Made by a program: the position numbers and the translations under genes. Below are positions 7,665 through 14,896 of a stretch of 26,967 nt of DNA, in pieces. Each line of letters opens with the position of its first letter. Within the stretch, counting starts at the first letter, position 1. The notes beneath the pieces are model-generated. The model ran no database searches. It was not told where the DNA came from and was given only the letters and a program-made list of their open reading frames with translations. The DNA lies in the NCBI GenBank assembly GCA_964537555.1, contig CAZIAD010000043.1, forward strand, positions 1-26,967, read 5' to 3'. The DNA comes from CAYRWR01 sp964537555. Its GTDB lineage: Bacteria > Spirochaetota > Brevinematia > Brevinematales > CAYRWR01.

Positions 7665-8488
7665 TATTCTTCATCCTCGATCTTTTTGATTTCAGGTATC
7701 TTGAGATATTCTATAAATTCACCAATAAACAAATGCAGGTCTTTGAGGGCCTCACGGGCGGTGATCCCGTCAATATTGGAACGGCCTCCGCTGATCTCCA
7801 CGATCTTATCCGGTTCCATGATCACTCTTTCCCCATTCATCTCCGAATCAAAGATATCATCAATAAACAGGTCCACTGCCTGTAAAAACTTTCCTGTCCT
7901 GATGATGACATCCCTGTATTGTTTGGATTGCAGAGTCAGTAAGCGTTCTCTATATTCGTTGTTACCGGACTTTTCAGCACTTTCTACTTCCTGTAATAAT
8001 TCACCGTAACGTTCCAGCACTCTCAGGTTTTCATTAAACTGAGTGAAAAACTTTTCTCTCTGATAGGCGTGCCCGTAATCCAGCCTCAGGTTTTGTTCAC
8101 TCAGGAGGCCCAGGTACTCTCTTTCAAAAAACTGAAGATAAGACCAGATGGAGTTTATCTCTTCATTGTGGCTGATCTCGTTCAGCTTCACCATATTAAT
8201 ATTTCGTAAAATGGTATATTCAGAGATATTGGTGCGCACCTGATTATCCGCTCTGTGCTGTTGCAATTCATCGATTGATATGTTGTAACGGGCCAGGTCA
8301 GATGTCTCAAACAGATCGGCACTTAATTTTTTAATATCTCTCTCGATCTGTTTTAAAAGATTCATGTATTCCTGCTGCTTATTCAGCCCGGTCCCGGAAT
8401 TTAACATGATCTCAAATTTCTTTTTGGTCTGGTTTAATCGCTGAAGCACATAATCTTTGCTTGAACTTATAAGGTCATCAAGAGGCAT
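7664..8488 (-). CDS. Predicted coiled-coil protein coupled to bactofilin, function unknown
   Basis: A 274-residue cytoplasmic protein that I do not recognise. It is almost entirely predicted helix, with charged heptad-like stretches through residues ~15-75 (YVLQRLNQTKKKFEIML, NLLKQIERDIKKLSADLF) and ~120-200 (FNENLRVLERYGELLQEVES). There is no signal peptide or TM segment. The C-terminal third (ISGGRSNIDGITAREALKDL) may be a small separate domain. It starts after GGGGAAA and lies between the long FapA gene (55 bases away) and the bactofilin (one-base overlap). Given that position, a partner or regulator of the bactofilin polymer is a reasonable guess, but nothing in the sequence proves it. 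Confidence 0.75.
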   Translation of the reverse strand: MPLDDLISSSKDYVLQRLNQTKKKFEIMLNSGTGLNKQQEYMNLLKQIERDIKKLSADLFETSDLARYNISIDELQQHRADNQVRTNISEYTILRNINMVKLNEISHNEEINSIWSYLQFFEREYLGLLSEQNLRLDYGHAYQREKFFTQFNENLRVLERYGELLQEVESAEKSGNNEYRERLLTLQSKQYRDVIIRTGKFLQAVDLFIDDIFDSEMNGERVIMEPDKIVEISGGRSNIDGITAREALKDLHLFIGEFIEYLKIPEIKKIEDEE

Positions 8489-8543
8489 CTTTTCCCCTAA
8501 ATTTAAGATTGATTATTTTAATTCATAATCATTAAAAAGACTA

Positions 8544-10532
8544 CTATTTACCTTTAATTCTTTTTGTAATATCTTTCATCTTCTCTTCTACTTCTTTGGG
8601 TTTTTCATAAGGCACGATCTTGATAGTGCCTGCGTCCTTGTAGAATGTGACGAATTTAAATTCACTCTTCACCAGGAGTACAGCACTTTTGATCTTGATC
8701 TTCACACCGGGGTAGGTGATCTTGGAAGCCGATATCTTGGCATCTTTACTGAGGCTTTCCAGATATACGTGTGCATCTTCGATCTGGGTTTCGAGAGAGT
8801 TCTGTTCTTCTCGCAGCTCATTGTTTTTAAGGCTTAATTCATTAAAGCGGTCTTCCTTATCCTTAGGGAGAGGGCCGCTGGCCATGAGCATAGACAGATT
8901 ATTAAGCTCAGCAGAGAGATCTATGATAAGGGCACTCACTTCTTCTTTTCTCTTGTTCATCTCGACCAGTCTGTCTTCCATTTCAGGGTCTATACCTGAT
9001 TCCAGTATGGTCTCAGTATAGGCTTCGGCACCCAGGAATTTTGCATTGATCTCGTGCAGTGCCCTGATCTTACCACCCGCGATCTGGGAACGGCGTCCAC
9101 CCGTCACCATAATACTGCCTTTACAGTCTACATGGCTGTGGAGTAAGACTTCTGTGATATAGATGTCTCCTTCAGTGTTGAGATTGGATCTTTCGATAAA
9201 TCGGGCATAGAGGCTGCCACCGCAGGTTATCTTGGCTTCATCTTTGCCCTGAATACCCTGCCGTACCACGATATTTCCTTCAGCTACTACTTCAGCTTTT
9301 CCGATATTACCCTTTATCTCTATGTTTCCACCCGAGTAGACTTTAAAAGTATCGTTTACTGAGCCGAATATGATGACATTTCCGGGGAAGTTGATGTCTC
9401 CGGTGGTGAGGTCTACATCTCCGGTGACTTCCAGTATGGGTTCTACATTTATTTTTCCGTTCTTGAATACCACCTGGCCATTGATATCAGCAATGACCTG
9501 CATCTGGTCATCAGATAAGTGGGTATTTTTTCCGGGCAGGATCCTGACATCCCTTCCGTCTTTGGCGGGAATCACTTTGCCGGTTATGGTCTTGCCGGCC
9601 ACCCCTTTTTCTGCCTTGGTCTTGGTAGCCAGGACCTGTCCTACCACTACCGACTGGAACACATCCAGTTTATGAAAGTCCACACTGCCGCTGTCATCCA
9701 TGGCAAATTTGACTTCGTCACTGGAGGTCTTGAAGTGGTATTTTATCTCGGCATCTTTACCTTCTTTGGGTTCATCCCCTTCAGCTACCAGGATGGGTAT
9801 GGCATAGAGTTCGTTTTCAATAGCATCCTGAATGGTAGCTTCTTTGATGCCGTAAAACACATGCTTGGCTTTCAGGCCACTCACTATCTCTTCCAGCTCC
9901 AGTACCCGGCCAAACTTCTCCGGCTTGATGATGGTGGCAAATGCTTTCATCTCATCGGGAGAGACCTGGGTCTGAAAAGAGCTGTCATATTGAGAAGGTA
10001 TATAATCACCGATCCTGATCCATTTACCCTGGGGTTTTGCGGCCTGGGCTTCGACTATTGCCTGATTAAAGTTTTGGATCTGTTTTTGAATGATCTGTTT
10101 GATGATGTTTTCTTTGGATATGGGGGAGCCTTTTCCTTTGGGAGGATTGACTTTTATCATCACACCCTGCTTACGCACCTGTACCTTACAGGAACCATCC
10201 TGGTTCATTATCACTTCATTTCTTTCATCAAAATTAATATTTTCCCCATGAAGCTCGGGCATATAGTCTCTGGAATGTTCAGTTACCCTGATGAGGATGC
10301 GAAATGGTTTTTTACCCAGTCCCATAAAGCCGTTAGTGCCTCTTTCCAGGATCTCATACTCCAGATTGACTATGCTGGTAGACAGATTTTCAGCAGCTTC
10401 TTTGAGGGCCTGTTCGATGGAAAAGGCGTACACTTCTATTTCAGTATCCGCATATTCATCCAGGCTGGAGGCTGCGTGTGACTGCATTTCTTTGCCCTGG
10501 TCCATTTCCAGTAATTCTCTTAATCTATCCAT
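8544..10532 (-). CDS. FapA (DUF342) protein with N-terminal Jag-like domain
   Basis: A 662-residue cytoplasmic protein. Residues ~31-83 (EIEVYAFSIEQALKEAAENL ... RGTNGFMGLGKKPFRILI) match the Jag N-terminal domain of KhpB/EloR proteins, including the 'G..GF.G.GkkP' turn. The FapA core follows at ~190-520: a mixed N-terminal part with AGKTITGKVIPAKDGRDV, then beta-helix rungs (VTGDVDLTTGDINFPGNVII, GNIEIKGNIGKAEVVAEGNI). A coiled coil lies at ~520-590 and a beta tail follows. Jag N-terminal domains occur in envelope and cell-division regulators. The ATG lies 14 bases after the rpoN stop, with a GAGGGAA ribosome site, so the two form an operon. The long form differs from the 293-residue paralogue in the fliS operon. 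Confidence 0.88.
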   Translation of the reverse strand: MDRLRELLEMDQGKEMQSHAASSLDEYADTEIEVYAFSIEQALKEAAENLSTSIVNLEYEILERGTNGFMGLGKKPFRILIRVTEHSRDYMPELHGENINFDERNEVIMNQDGSCKVQVRKQGVMIKVNPPKGKGSPISKENIIKQIIQKQIQNFNQAIVEAQAAKPQGKWIRIGDYIPSQYDSSFQTQVSPDEMKAFATIIKPEKFGRVLELEEIVSGLKAKHVFYGIKEATIQDAIENELYAIPILVAEGDEPKEGKDAEIKYHFKTSSDEVKFAMDDSGSVDFHKLDVFQSVVVGQVLATKTKAEKGVAGKTITGKVIPAKDGRDVRILPGKNTHLSDDQMQVIADINGQVVFKNGKINVEPILEVTGDVDLTTGDINFPGNVIIFGSVNDTFKVYSGGNIEIKGNIGKAEVVAEGNIVVRQGIQGKDEAKITCGGSLYARFIERSNLNTEGDIYITEVLLHSHVDCKGSIMVTGGRRSQIAGGKIRALHEINAKFLGAEAYTETILESGIDPEMEDRLVEMNKRKEEVSALIIDLSAELNNLSMLMASGPLPKDKEDRFNELSLKNNELREEQNSLETQIEDAHVYLESLSKDAKISASKITYPGVKIKIKSAVLLVKSEFKFVTFYKDAGTIKIVPYEKPKEVEEKMKDITKRIKGK

Positions 10533-10546
10533 GTTCCCTCTTGATA

Positions 10547-11908
10547 CTACAGAGGATTTCTTCGGATGTAAGCTGCAGGAATGTTAAGCTGTGACCGGTA
10601 TTTGGCCACAGTCCTCCTGGACAGACTCACCCCTTTGTTTTTAAAAATCCTCACTATCTTATCATCACTTAAAGGATCGTTTTTATCTTCAGCCTCAATG
10701 ATCCTTTTTAAATTATCCTTGATCCCATTCGAGGACACATCGTCACTGCCTACATGGGTAGAGAAAAATGACTTCAGGCTGATAATGCCTTTATCAGTCT
10801 GAATGTACTTTTCTCTTATAGCCCGGCTCACAGTGGACTCATGTATATTAAGTTCATCGGCAATATCTTTCAATTTTAAAGGCAGTAATTGCTGTTCCTC
10901 ATTTGTAAAATATTTTTTCTGGTGGCTGATGATAGAAAGTATGACCTTAAAAATAATCTCTTTACGTGATTTGAGGTTTTCCACCAGGATCTTTGCCTTG
11001 TCAATATTTTCTTTGAGAAAGTTTTTGGTGGACTTATCATCTGATTCCGAGTAAAGACTGATATAATACTGGTTCAGCTTAATATCCGGGATATATTCGT
11101 CATTGAGGACCAGATTGATCTCACCATTTTCTACTTCGAGCCTGGCATCCGGTACAATATATTTTACTGGTTCATTGTTAATATTAAAACTGGGATTGAT
11201 ATTGAGTTTTTTAATATTCTGCACAGCGATTTCTATTTTGCTGAAACTAATCCCCAGTTTTTTAGCGATCTTGGAATAGTGTTTTTTTTCCAGCAGTTCC
11301 AGGTGATCCCTGATTATCTTATATTCGACACTGTTAGGGCCCCATTCATGCTCAATCTGCACCAGGAGGAATTCCTGAAGGTCATAAGAACCTATGCCTA
11401 TGGGATCCATATTCATGATCAATCGGCGCATCTTTTCAATTTCCGTGACTTGATAATCAGTCTCTTCAGTCAGTTCCTGGCTGCTCAGGGGCAGGAATCC
11501 CCGGCCGTCTATGGTAGTCAGTATAAGACGTGCGATATTCATCTGTCTCTCGTCCAGGGAGGCAAAGGCCAGTTGTTCCATTAAATTGTCAAATATATTG
11601 ACTTCAGTGGCGGAAAAGTTTTCGATATAGGTCTGAGAATTGAAGTCTTTGTTGGAGATAAGGTCTTTTTTTCGGGATTCATAGCCTGTATCGCTGGAAT
11701 CCTGGAACTTAGTCTCGATCTCCTCGTCAGGAGTCATGGAGTTATCATCTTTATTCTTTTTATACTCCAGTTCCAGTACGGGATTGATCTCTGCTTCCTC
11801 TTCCAGTCTTTCAGCCAGATCAATGGTGGGTATGGTTAATAGCTCCAGCGTTTGCATTATCACAGGGGAGATGGTCAGTTTTTGCTGAAGTGAAATGTTT
11901 AGGCGCAT
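10547..11908 (-). CDS. rpoN: RNA polymerase sigma-54 factor RpoN
   Basis: A 453-residue sigma-54. Region I (residues 1-48, LQQKLTISPVIMQTLELLTI ... LEEEAEINPVLELEY) is intact. An acidic linker follows, then the core-binding region and a helix-turn-helix near residues 350-375 (LKDIADELNIHESTVSRAIR). The C-terminal RpoN box is present as SRRTVAKYR (usual form ARRTVAKYR), followed by a standard LNIPAAYIRR tail. It needs AAA+ activators to open promoters; a partial one lies at the right end of this window. It is the first gene of an rpoN-FapA-coiled coil-bactofilin unit, and a terminator separates it from the gene upstream. No convincing promoter was found in its 66-base leader, so the start of this transcript is open. 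Confidence 0.96.
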   Translation of the reverse strand: MRLNISLQQKLTISPVIMQTLELLTIPTIDLAERLEEEAEINPVLELEYKKNKDDNSMTPDEEIETKFQDSSDTGYESRKKDLISNKDFNSQTYIENFSATEVNIFDNLMEQLAFASLDERQMNIARLILTTIDGRGFLPLSSQELTEETDYQVTEIEKMRRLIMNMDPIGIGSYDLQEFLLVQIEHEWGPNSVEYKIIRDHLELLEKKHYSKIAKKLGISFSKIEIAVQNIKKLNINPSFNINNEPVKYIVPDARLEVENGEINLVLNDEYIPDIKLNQYYISLYSESDDKSTKNFLKENIDKAKILVENLKSRKEIIFKVILSIISHQKKYFTNEEQQLLPLKLKDIADELNIHESTVSRAIREKYIQTDKGIISLKSFFSTHVGSDDVSSNGIKDNLKRIIEAEDKNDPLSDDKIVRIFKNKGVSLSRRTVAKYRSQLNIPAAYIRRNPL

Positions 11909-11975
11909 GTTTTATCCTGTTTTTATTCTCACTATAAGTTAAAGTAAATCCTGAAAAAGTCAATGACCAGAACAT

Positions 11976-12010
11976 AAAAAAAAGGGCAATGATAAAAATC
12001 ACTGCCCTTT
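11976..12010 (-). terminator. Rho-independent terminator after the HAMP-like gene
   Basis: Minus-strand reading gives AAAGGGCAGTGA, a six-base loop and TCATTGCCCTTT, followed by a run of T. This is a 12-bp stem with one mismatch and a U-tract, 17 bases past the stop of the HAMP-like gene. It isolates that gene from rpoN. Confidence 0.88.
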
Positions 12011-12027
12011 AAAATTAAAATGTTTTC

Positions 12028-12525
12028 TTATTTTCCGGTCTTTTCCAGAAATTTGTTTAATGCTTCTACCAGATCTTTAAGCTCATCATGTTTACGCAGG
12101 GAGAATTTGGCATCTTTAGTCTTAATCGTGCCGTCTGATATCTCCTGTAGTGTCTTCTTGATCCTATATACAGGCCCGGCCAGCTTATGAGAGATAAACA
12201 GTCCAAATACGGCGATCAGAAGCAGATAGAGAGCGCTCATCCAGATCAATACCGGAAGCTGAAGTTCAAAAATGTTCTTACCTTCCCGCATATTGAACAC
12301 TTCATCGATAGGCGACATCAGATTGAAAGTGGGGTTATTATTTTCATCATAAACATCTTTTATCTGGTAATACAGATTCTGATTATACTTGTCCTGATTT
12401 TTCACCATGAGTACTACCAGTGAAATACCCAGTCCTAATAGGATAAGGATGAGAAAACGGGCGATAAACCTGACCTGAAACGGTTTATCAATAAAATATC
12501 TCCAGCGGAATTTTTTGTTTGCCAT
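12028..12525 (-). CDS. Two-TM HAMP-like membrane protein
   Basis: A 165-residue protein with a short cytoplasmic N-terminus, TM1 at ~20-42 (FIARFLILILLGLGISLVVL), a ~45-residue extracytoplasmic loop, TM2 at ~92-112 (LPVLIWMSALYLLLIAVFGL), and a C-terminal HAMP-like linker from ~112 (HKLAGPVYRIKKTLQEIS ... HDELKDLVEALNKFLEK). It has no kinase, methyl-accepting or cyclase output domain, so it is a sensor front end without an effector. Similar stand-alone HAMP proteins exist next to chemotaxis or envelope genes in other bacteria. It is monocistronic, with a clear promoter, a full AGGAGG ribosome site and a terminator. It may signal by pairing with a separate partner protein. Confidence 0.82.
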   Translation of the reverse strand: MANKKFRWRYFIDKPFQVRFIARFLILILLGLGISLVVLMVKNQDKYNQNLYYQIKDVYDENNNPTFNLMSPIDEVFNMREGKNIFELQLPVLIWMSALYLLLIAVFGLFISHKLAGPVYRIKKTLQEISDGTIKTKDAKFSLRKHDELKDLVEALNKFLEKTGK

Positions 12526-12571
12526 AATAACCTCCTGTTTTTGAGTAAAAAAGATTCCATAATCTACACAT

Positions 12572-12600
12572 AATGTATTAGCAATTTATTCTTTTGTCAA
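12572..12600 (-). promoter_or_regulatory. Sigma-70-type promoter for the HAMP-like gene
   Basis: Minus-strand TTGACA (12595-12600), a 17-base spacer and TACATT (12572-12577). The -35 is perfect; the -10 matches four of six. A 5' leader of about 40 bases follows. Confidence 0.7.
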
Positions 12601-12627
12601 TAGATTTGAATAAATACTTTTATATTA

Positions 12628-12656
12628 TTGTGTAAATACACTTTTTTACCGATAAT
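12628..12656 (+). promoter_or_regulatory. Promoter for the secreted phosphatase-like gene
   Basis: TTGTGT (12628-12633), a 17-base spacer and GATAAT (12651-12656). The -10 matches five of six, while the -35 keeps only TTG. A short dyad GTGTA-AA-TACAC (12630-12641) overlaps the -35 and spacer and could be an operator. Confidence 0.5.
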
Positions 12657-12694
12657 TCTCTTATATATCTAATAATTTCAGGGGTATAAAGCCA

Positions 12695-13567
12695 ATGAAA
12701 GCAAAAAAAATAAAGAGACTGGCTCTTCTGTTGTGCATCCTGGCATTCTCTCCGCTGACTGCGGATAAACTCCCTTTACTTCCTCTTAATACTACGGCAG
12801 AATTCGGCCCCTTCTTTATACCTGACACATCATTTGTTAATGGAATATATATTGTATATTTCACCAGGCAGGCTCAGCCCACGTCTTTGCACTTTAGCAT
12901 AGCGGGTGATCTGGACTGGGCCAGGGCTGATTATACGCCCAGCAAGACCCACTCTATGCTGTTTACTGACATGGAGGAGGGCATGCCTTATAGGTTTGAG
13001 ATACAGGGTGATTTTCAATCCCTGGAATACCGCTCAGTCATTCAGACCAAACCCTATGGAAATACTTATGAATTTAATTATGGCCTGGGCCCTGTGGAGA
13101 ATATGAAGACAGTGTCCACTTCGCCTCATCTGATGTTTTTATTCAGTGAAGAGGAAAACCTGGATCTCCGGCAGTGGCAGGCCGCACTGGCTATTAACCC
13201 ACGCTTATACGCCAGTACGGTAGTGATACCTCTTTTTAATTTTACAGCGGACTCCGGCATTCCCTATCACATCGACGATCTGGATTATATACAATATAAA
13301 GATGCCCGCTTTATAATATATAGAAATGACTCACTGGATATTAATAGGATCTCCTCTTTGATCAGTAAAGACCCGGATGTAGTCAATACTATTTTATGTA
13401 ATAATATTAAACCTGAGGTGCTGGCCCGGATCCTGGCTCAGTACAGCCCCTATATAGACTTTGTCTATGGAAATACTGCATTTGAGCACCCGAAATACCG
13501 CTACACAAGCCAGCCGATGGTCAATCAGTTTGTCAAGCAGGTAAAAAAGAAATTTGCAGTAAAGTAA
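12695..13567 (+). CDS. Secreted protein resembling a metallophosphatase that lacks metal ligands
   Basis: A 290-residue protein with a Sec signal peptide (KKIKRLALLLCILAFSPLTA, residues ~4-23). Residues ~45-120 look like the Fn3-type N-terminal domain of purple acid phosphatases (GIYIVYFTRQAQPTSLHFSI ... GMPYRFEIQGDF). The rest follows the order of strands of a metallophosphoesterase, yet the metal ligands seem gone. The place of the GHxH box reads IDFVYGNTAFEHPKYR (near residue 258), and the 'GD' and 'GNHE' boxes are not found. It therefore looks like a pseudo-enzyme; this assignment rests on pattern, not on an alignment. CAGGGG lies 10 bases before the ATG. AroQ begins 9 bases after it, which suggests a shared transcript. 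Confidence 0.72.
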   Translation: MKAKKIKRLALLLCILAFSPLTADKLPLLPLNTTAEFGPFFIPDTSFVNGIYIVYFTRQAQPTSLHFSIAGDLDWARADYTPSKTHSMLFTDMEEGMPYRFEIQGDFQSLEYRSVIQTKPYGNTYEFNYGLGPVENMKTVSTSPHLMFLFSEEENLDLRQWQAALAINPRLYASTVVIPLFNFTADSGIPYHIDDLDYIQYKDARFIIYRNDSLDINRISSLISKDPDVVNTILCNNIKPEVLARILAQYSPYIDFVYGNTAFEHPKYRYTSQPMVNQFVKQVKKKFAVK

Positions 13568-13576
13568 GGAAGTGCA

Positions 13577-14032
13577 ATGGATAAAATACTATTAGTGAAT
13601 GGGCCTAATCTCAATATGCTGGGTACCAGGGAGCCTGAAAAGTACGGACGTGCCCGTCTTATAGATATTATCGAAAAGATGGAAGGGGAAGCTGAAAAGT
13701 ACGGATTTAAGCTTATGCACTATCAGTCAAACTCTGAGGGGGCACTGGTGGACTTTATTCAGCAGGAAGGGCCTAGCGCAGCGGGTATGGTCATAAATGC
13801 GGGCGCCTATACTCACACCTCCATAGCAATACGAGACGCCATTCTCTCAGTCAGCCTGGATTTTGTGGAAGTGCACCTCAGCAACATCTTTAAAAGAGAA
13901 GAATTCCGGCATCATTCCTATTTGTCCGATATAGCTATTGGTATGATAACCGGCTTTGGCCCGGATTCCTATTATCTGGGAATAGAAGCAATGTCCCGTT
14001 ATATAAAGGAGCAGACGGGAAATAAGGAATAA
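13577..14032 (+). CDS. aroQ: Type II 3-dehydroquinate dehydratase
   Basis: A complete 151-residue AroQ (EC 4.2.1.10), converting 3-dehydroquinate to 3-dehydroshikimate in the shikimate pathway; the family forms dodecamers. The motifs are in place: NGPNLNMLGTREPEKYG with catalytic Tyr23, QSNSEGALVDFIQ, INAGAYTHTSIAIRDA with Asn74 and His80, and EVHLSN with His100, then REEFRHHSY. Arg occurs at residue 27 where Thr is more usual ('YG..TL.dI'), with no clear consequence. AAGGAAG precedes the start. Next to aroQ in Bacillus lie a Xaa-Pro peptidase and efp; here the same genes follow after two envelope genes. Confidence 0.97.
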   Translation: MDKILLVNGPNLNMLGTREPEKYGRARLIDIIEKMEGEAEKYGFKLMHYQSNSEGALVDFIQQEGPSAAGMVINAGAYTHTSIAIRDAILSVSLDFVEVHLSNIFKREEFRHHSYLSDIAIGMITGFGPDSYYLGIEAMSRYIKEQTGNKE

Positions 14033-14044
14033 ACCCCTATATTC

Positions 14045-14074
14045 TTGAAATAGAAGTAAATTAGAGTGTATAAT
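14045..14074 (+). promoter_or_regulatory. Sigma-70 promoter for the TPR-to-GGDEF cluster
   Basis: TTGAAA (14045-14050), an 18-base spacer and a perfect TATAAT (14069-14074), 37 bases before the TPR gene start. No comparable site is seen before the next nine genes, so this may drive the whole run to 21879. Confidence 0.75.
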
Positions 14075-14110
14075 GAAACAGCTCCTAATTAAACTCAAAC
14101 GGAGAGTCTT

Positions 14111-14896
14111 ATGAAAAAGATTTTAACCCTATCATTACTCCTGGTGCTGGCCTCACAGGCCAATGCTATCACCCTGGATGAAATGAGAAATATTTACATG
14201 AAAGGAATACAGGCTCTGGCTAATAATGAACTTATGGATGCTGAAAAAAGCTTTAAACTAATCATCTCCTTGCCCGGGACTACTGATAACAAGACCTATA
14301 AAAAATATCAGGCCAAATCTTATTATTTTCTGGGTGATGTGTACTTTATACAGAGGGATTTTGATAAAGCTATCAAGCATTATCGAAAGGTCGTCCAGGA
14401 TTACATGGATCAGGACATATATTCCAGAGCTCTGTATAAACTGGGCCGTACCCTGGTATTGGGCCAGAAATACAGAGAGGGGATAGCCCTGCTCAATTCC
14501 TACATCGCCCGATATGATAACCGGGATGCCCTGGGGGATAATTCCCTGTACTGGATCGGACGGGCTTATATCGGTATGAAAGACTATCAGCTGGCCACAG
14601 ATACTTACCAGCTGGTACTGGAAAAATATCCCAACACTGCTCTGGCCTATGATATACGCAGTTCCATGACTCAGCTGGAGCAGCTCATCCTGGATCAGGC
14701 CAATAAGTCTCAGATGATCTCCGGTATGACCAATGAGCTGCAGGTTCTGCAGGCCCAGAATCAGACTTTAAAAAGGGAGAAAGAGACGCTGGAAAAAATG
14801 TCAGAGTTACTGCTCATCAAGCAGAGACTCCTGGAGATAAAATCCAAAAAAGTAGAGATCCTCAGTACTATCAAGCAGAACCGGGAGGGTCAGTGA
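14111..14896 (+). CDS. Periplasmic TPR protein (YbgF-like)
   Basis: A 261-residue protein with a signal peptide (MKKILTLSLLLVLASQANA, cleaved near residue 19). Four TPR-like helical pairs cover ~25-190, including SYYFLGDVYFIQRDFDKAIK, ALYKLGRTLVLGQKYREGIA and LYWIGRAYIGMKDYQLATDT, each with the Ala/Gly/Tyr spacing of the repeat. A coiled coil occupies ~198-255 (MTNELQVLQAQNQTLKREKE). YbgF/CpoB proteins have the same parts in the opposite order (coiled coil first), so this is a related type rather than a clear orthologue. It probably serves as an envelope scaffold. It has its own promoter and overlaps the next envelope gene, so the two are co-translated and may form a complex. Confidence 0.82.
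   Translation: MKKILTLSLLLVLASQANAITLDEMRNIYMKGIQALANNELMDAEKSFKLIISLPGTTDNKTYKKYQAKSYYFLGDVYFIQRDFDKAIKHYRKVVQDYMDQDIYSRALYKLGRTLVLGQKYREGIALLNSYIARYDNRDALGDNSLYWIGRAYIGMKDYQLATDTYQLVLEKYPNTALAYDIRSSMTQLEQLILDQANKSQMISGMTNELQVLQAQNQTLKREKETLEKMSELLLIKQRLLEIKSKKVEILSTIKQNREGQ

Noticed and set aside
7303..7689. Plus-strand ORF opposite the bactofilin
   Set aside because: Antisense to a clear bactofilin; no independent evidence.
9519..10481. Plus-strand ORF of 320 codons opposite the long FapA gene
   Set aside because: Lies wholly inside a well-supported gene on the other strand, has no recognisable domain and is rich in Phe/His/Leu as expected of an antisense frame.
11820..12002. Minus-strand 60-codon ORF over the rpoN start
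   Set aside because: Overlaps rpoN in another frame and begins in the terminator hairpin.
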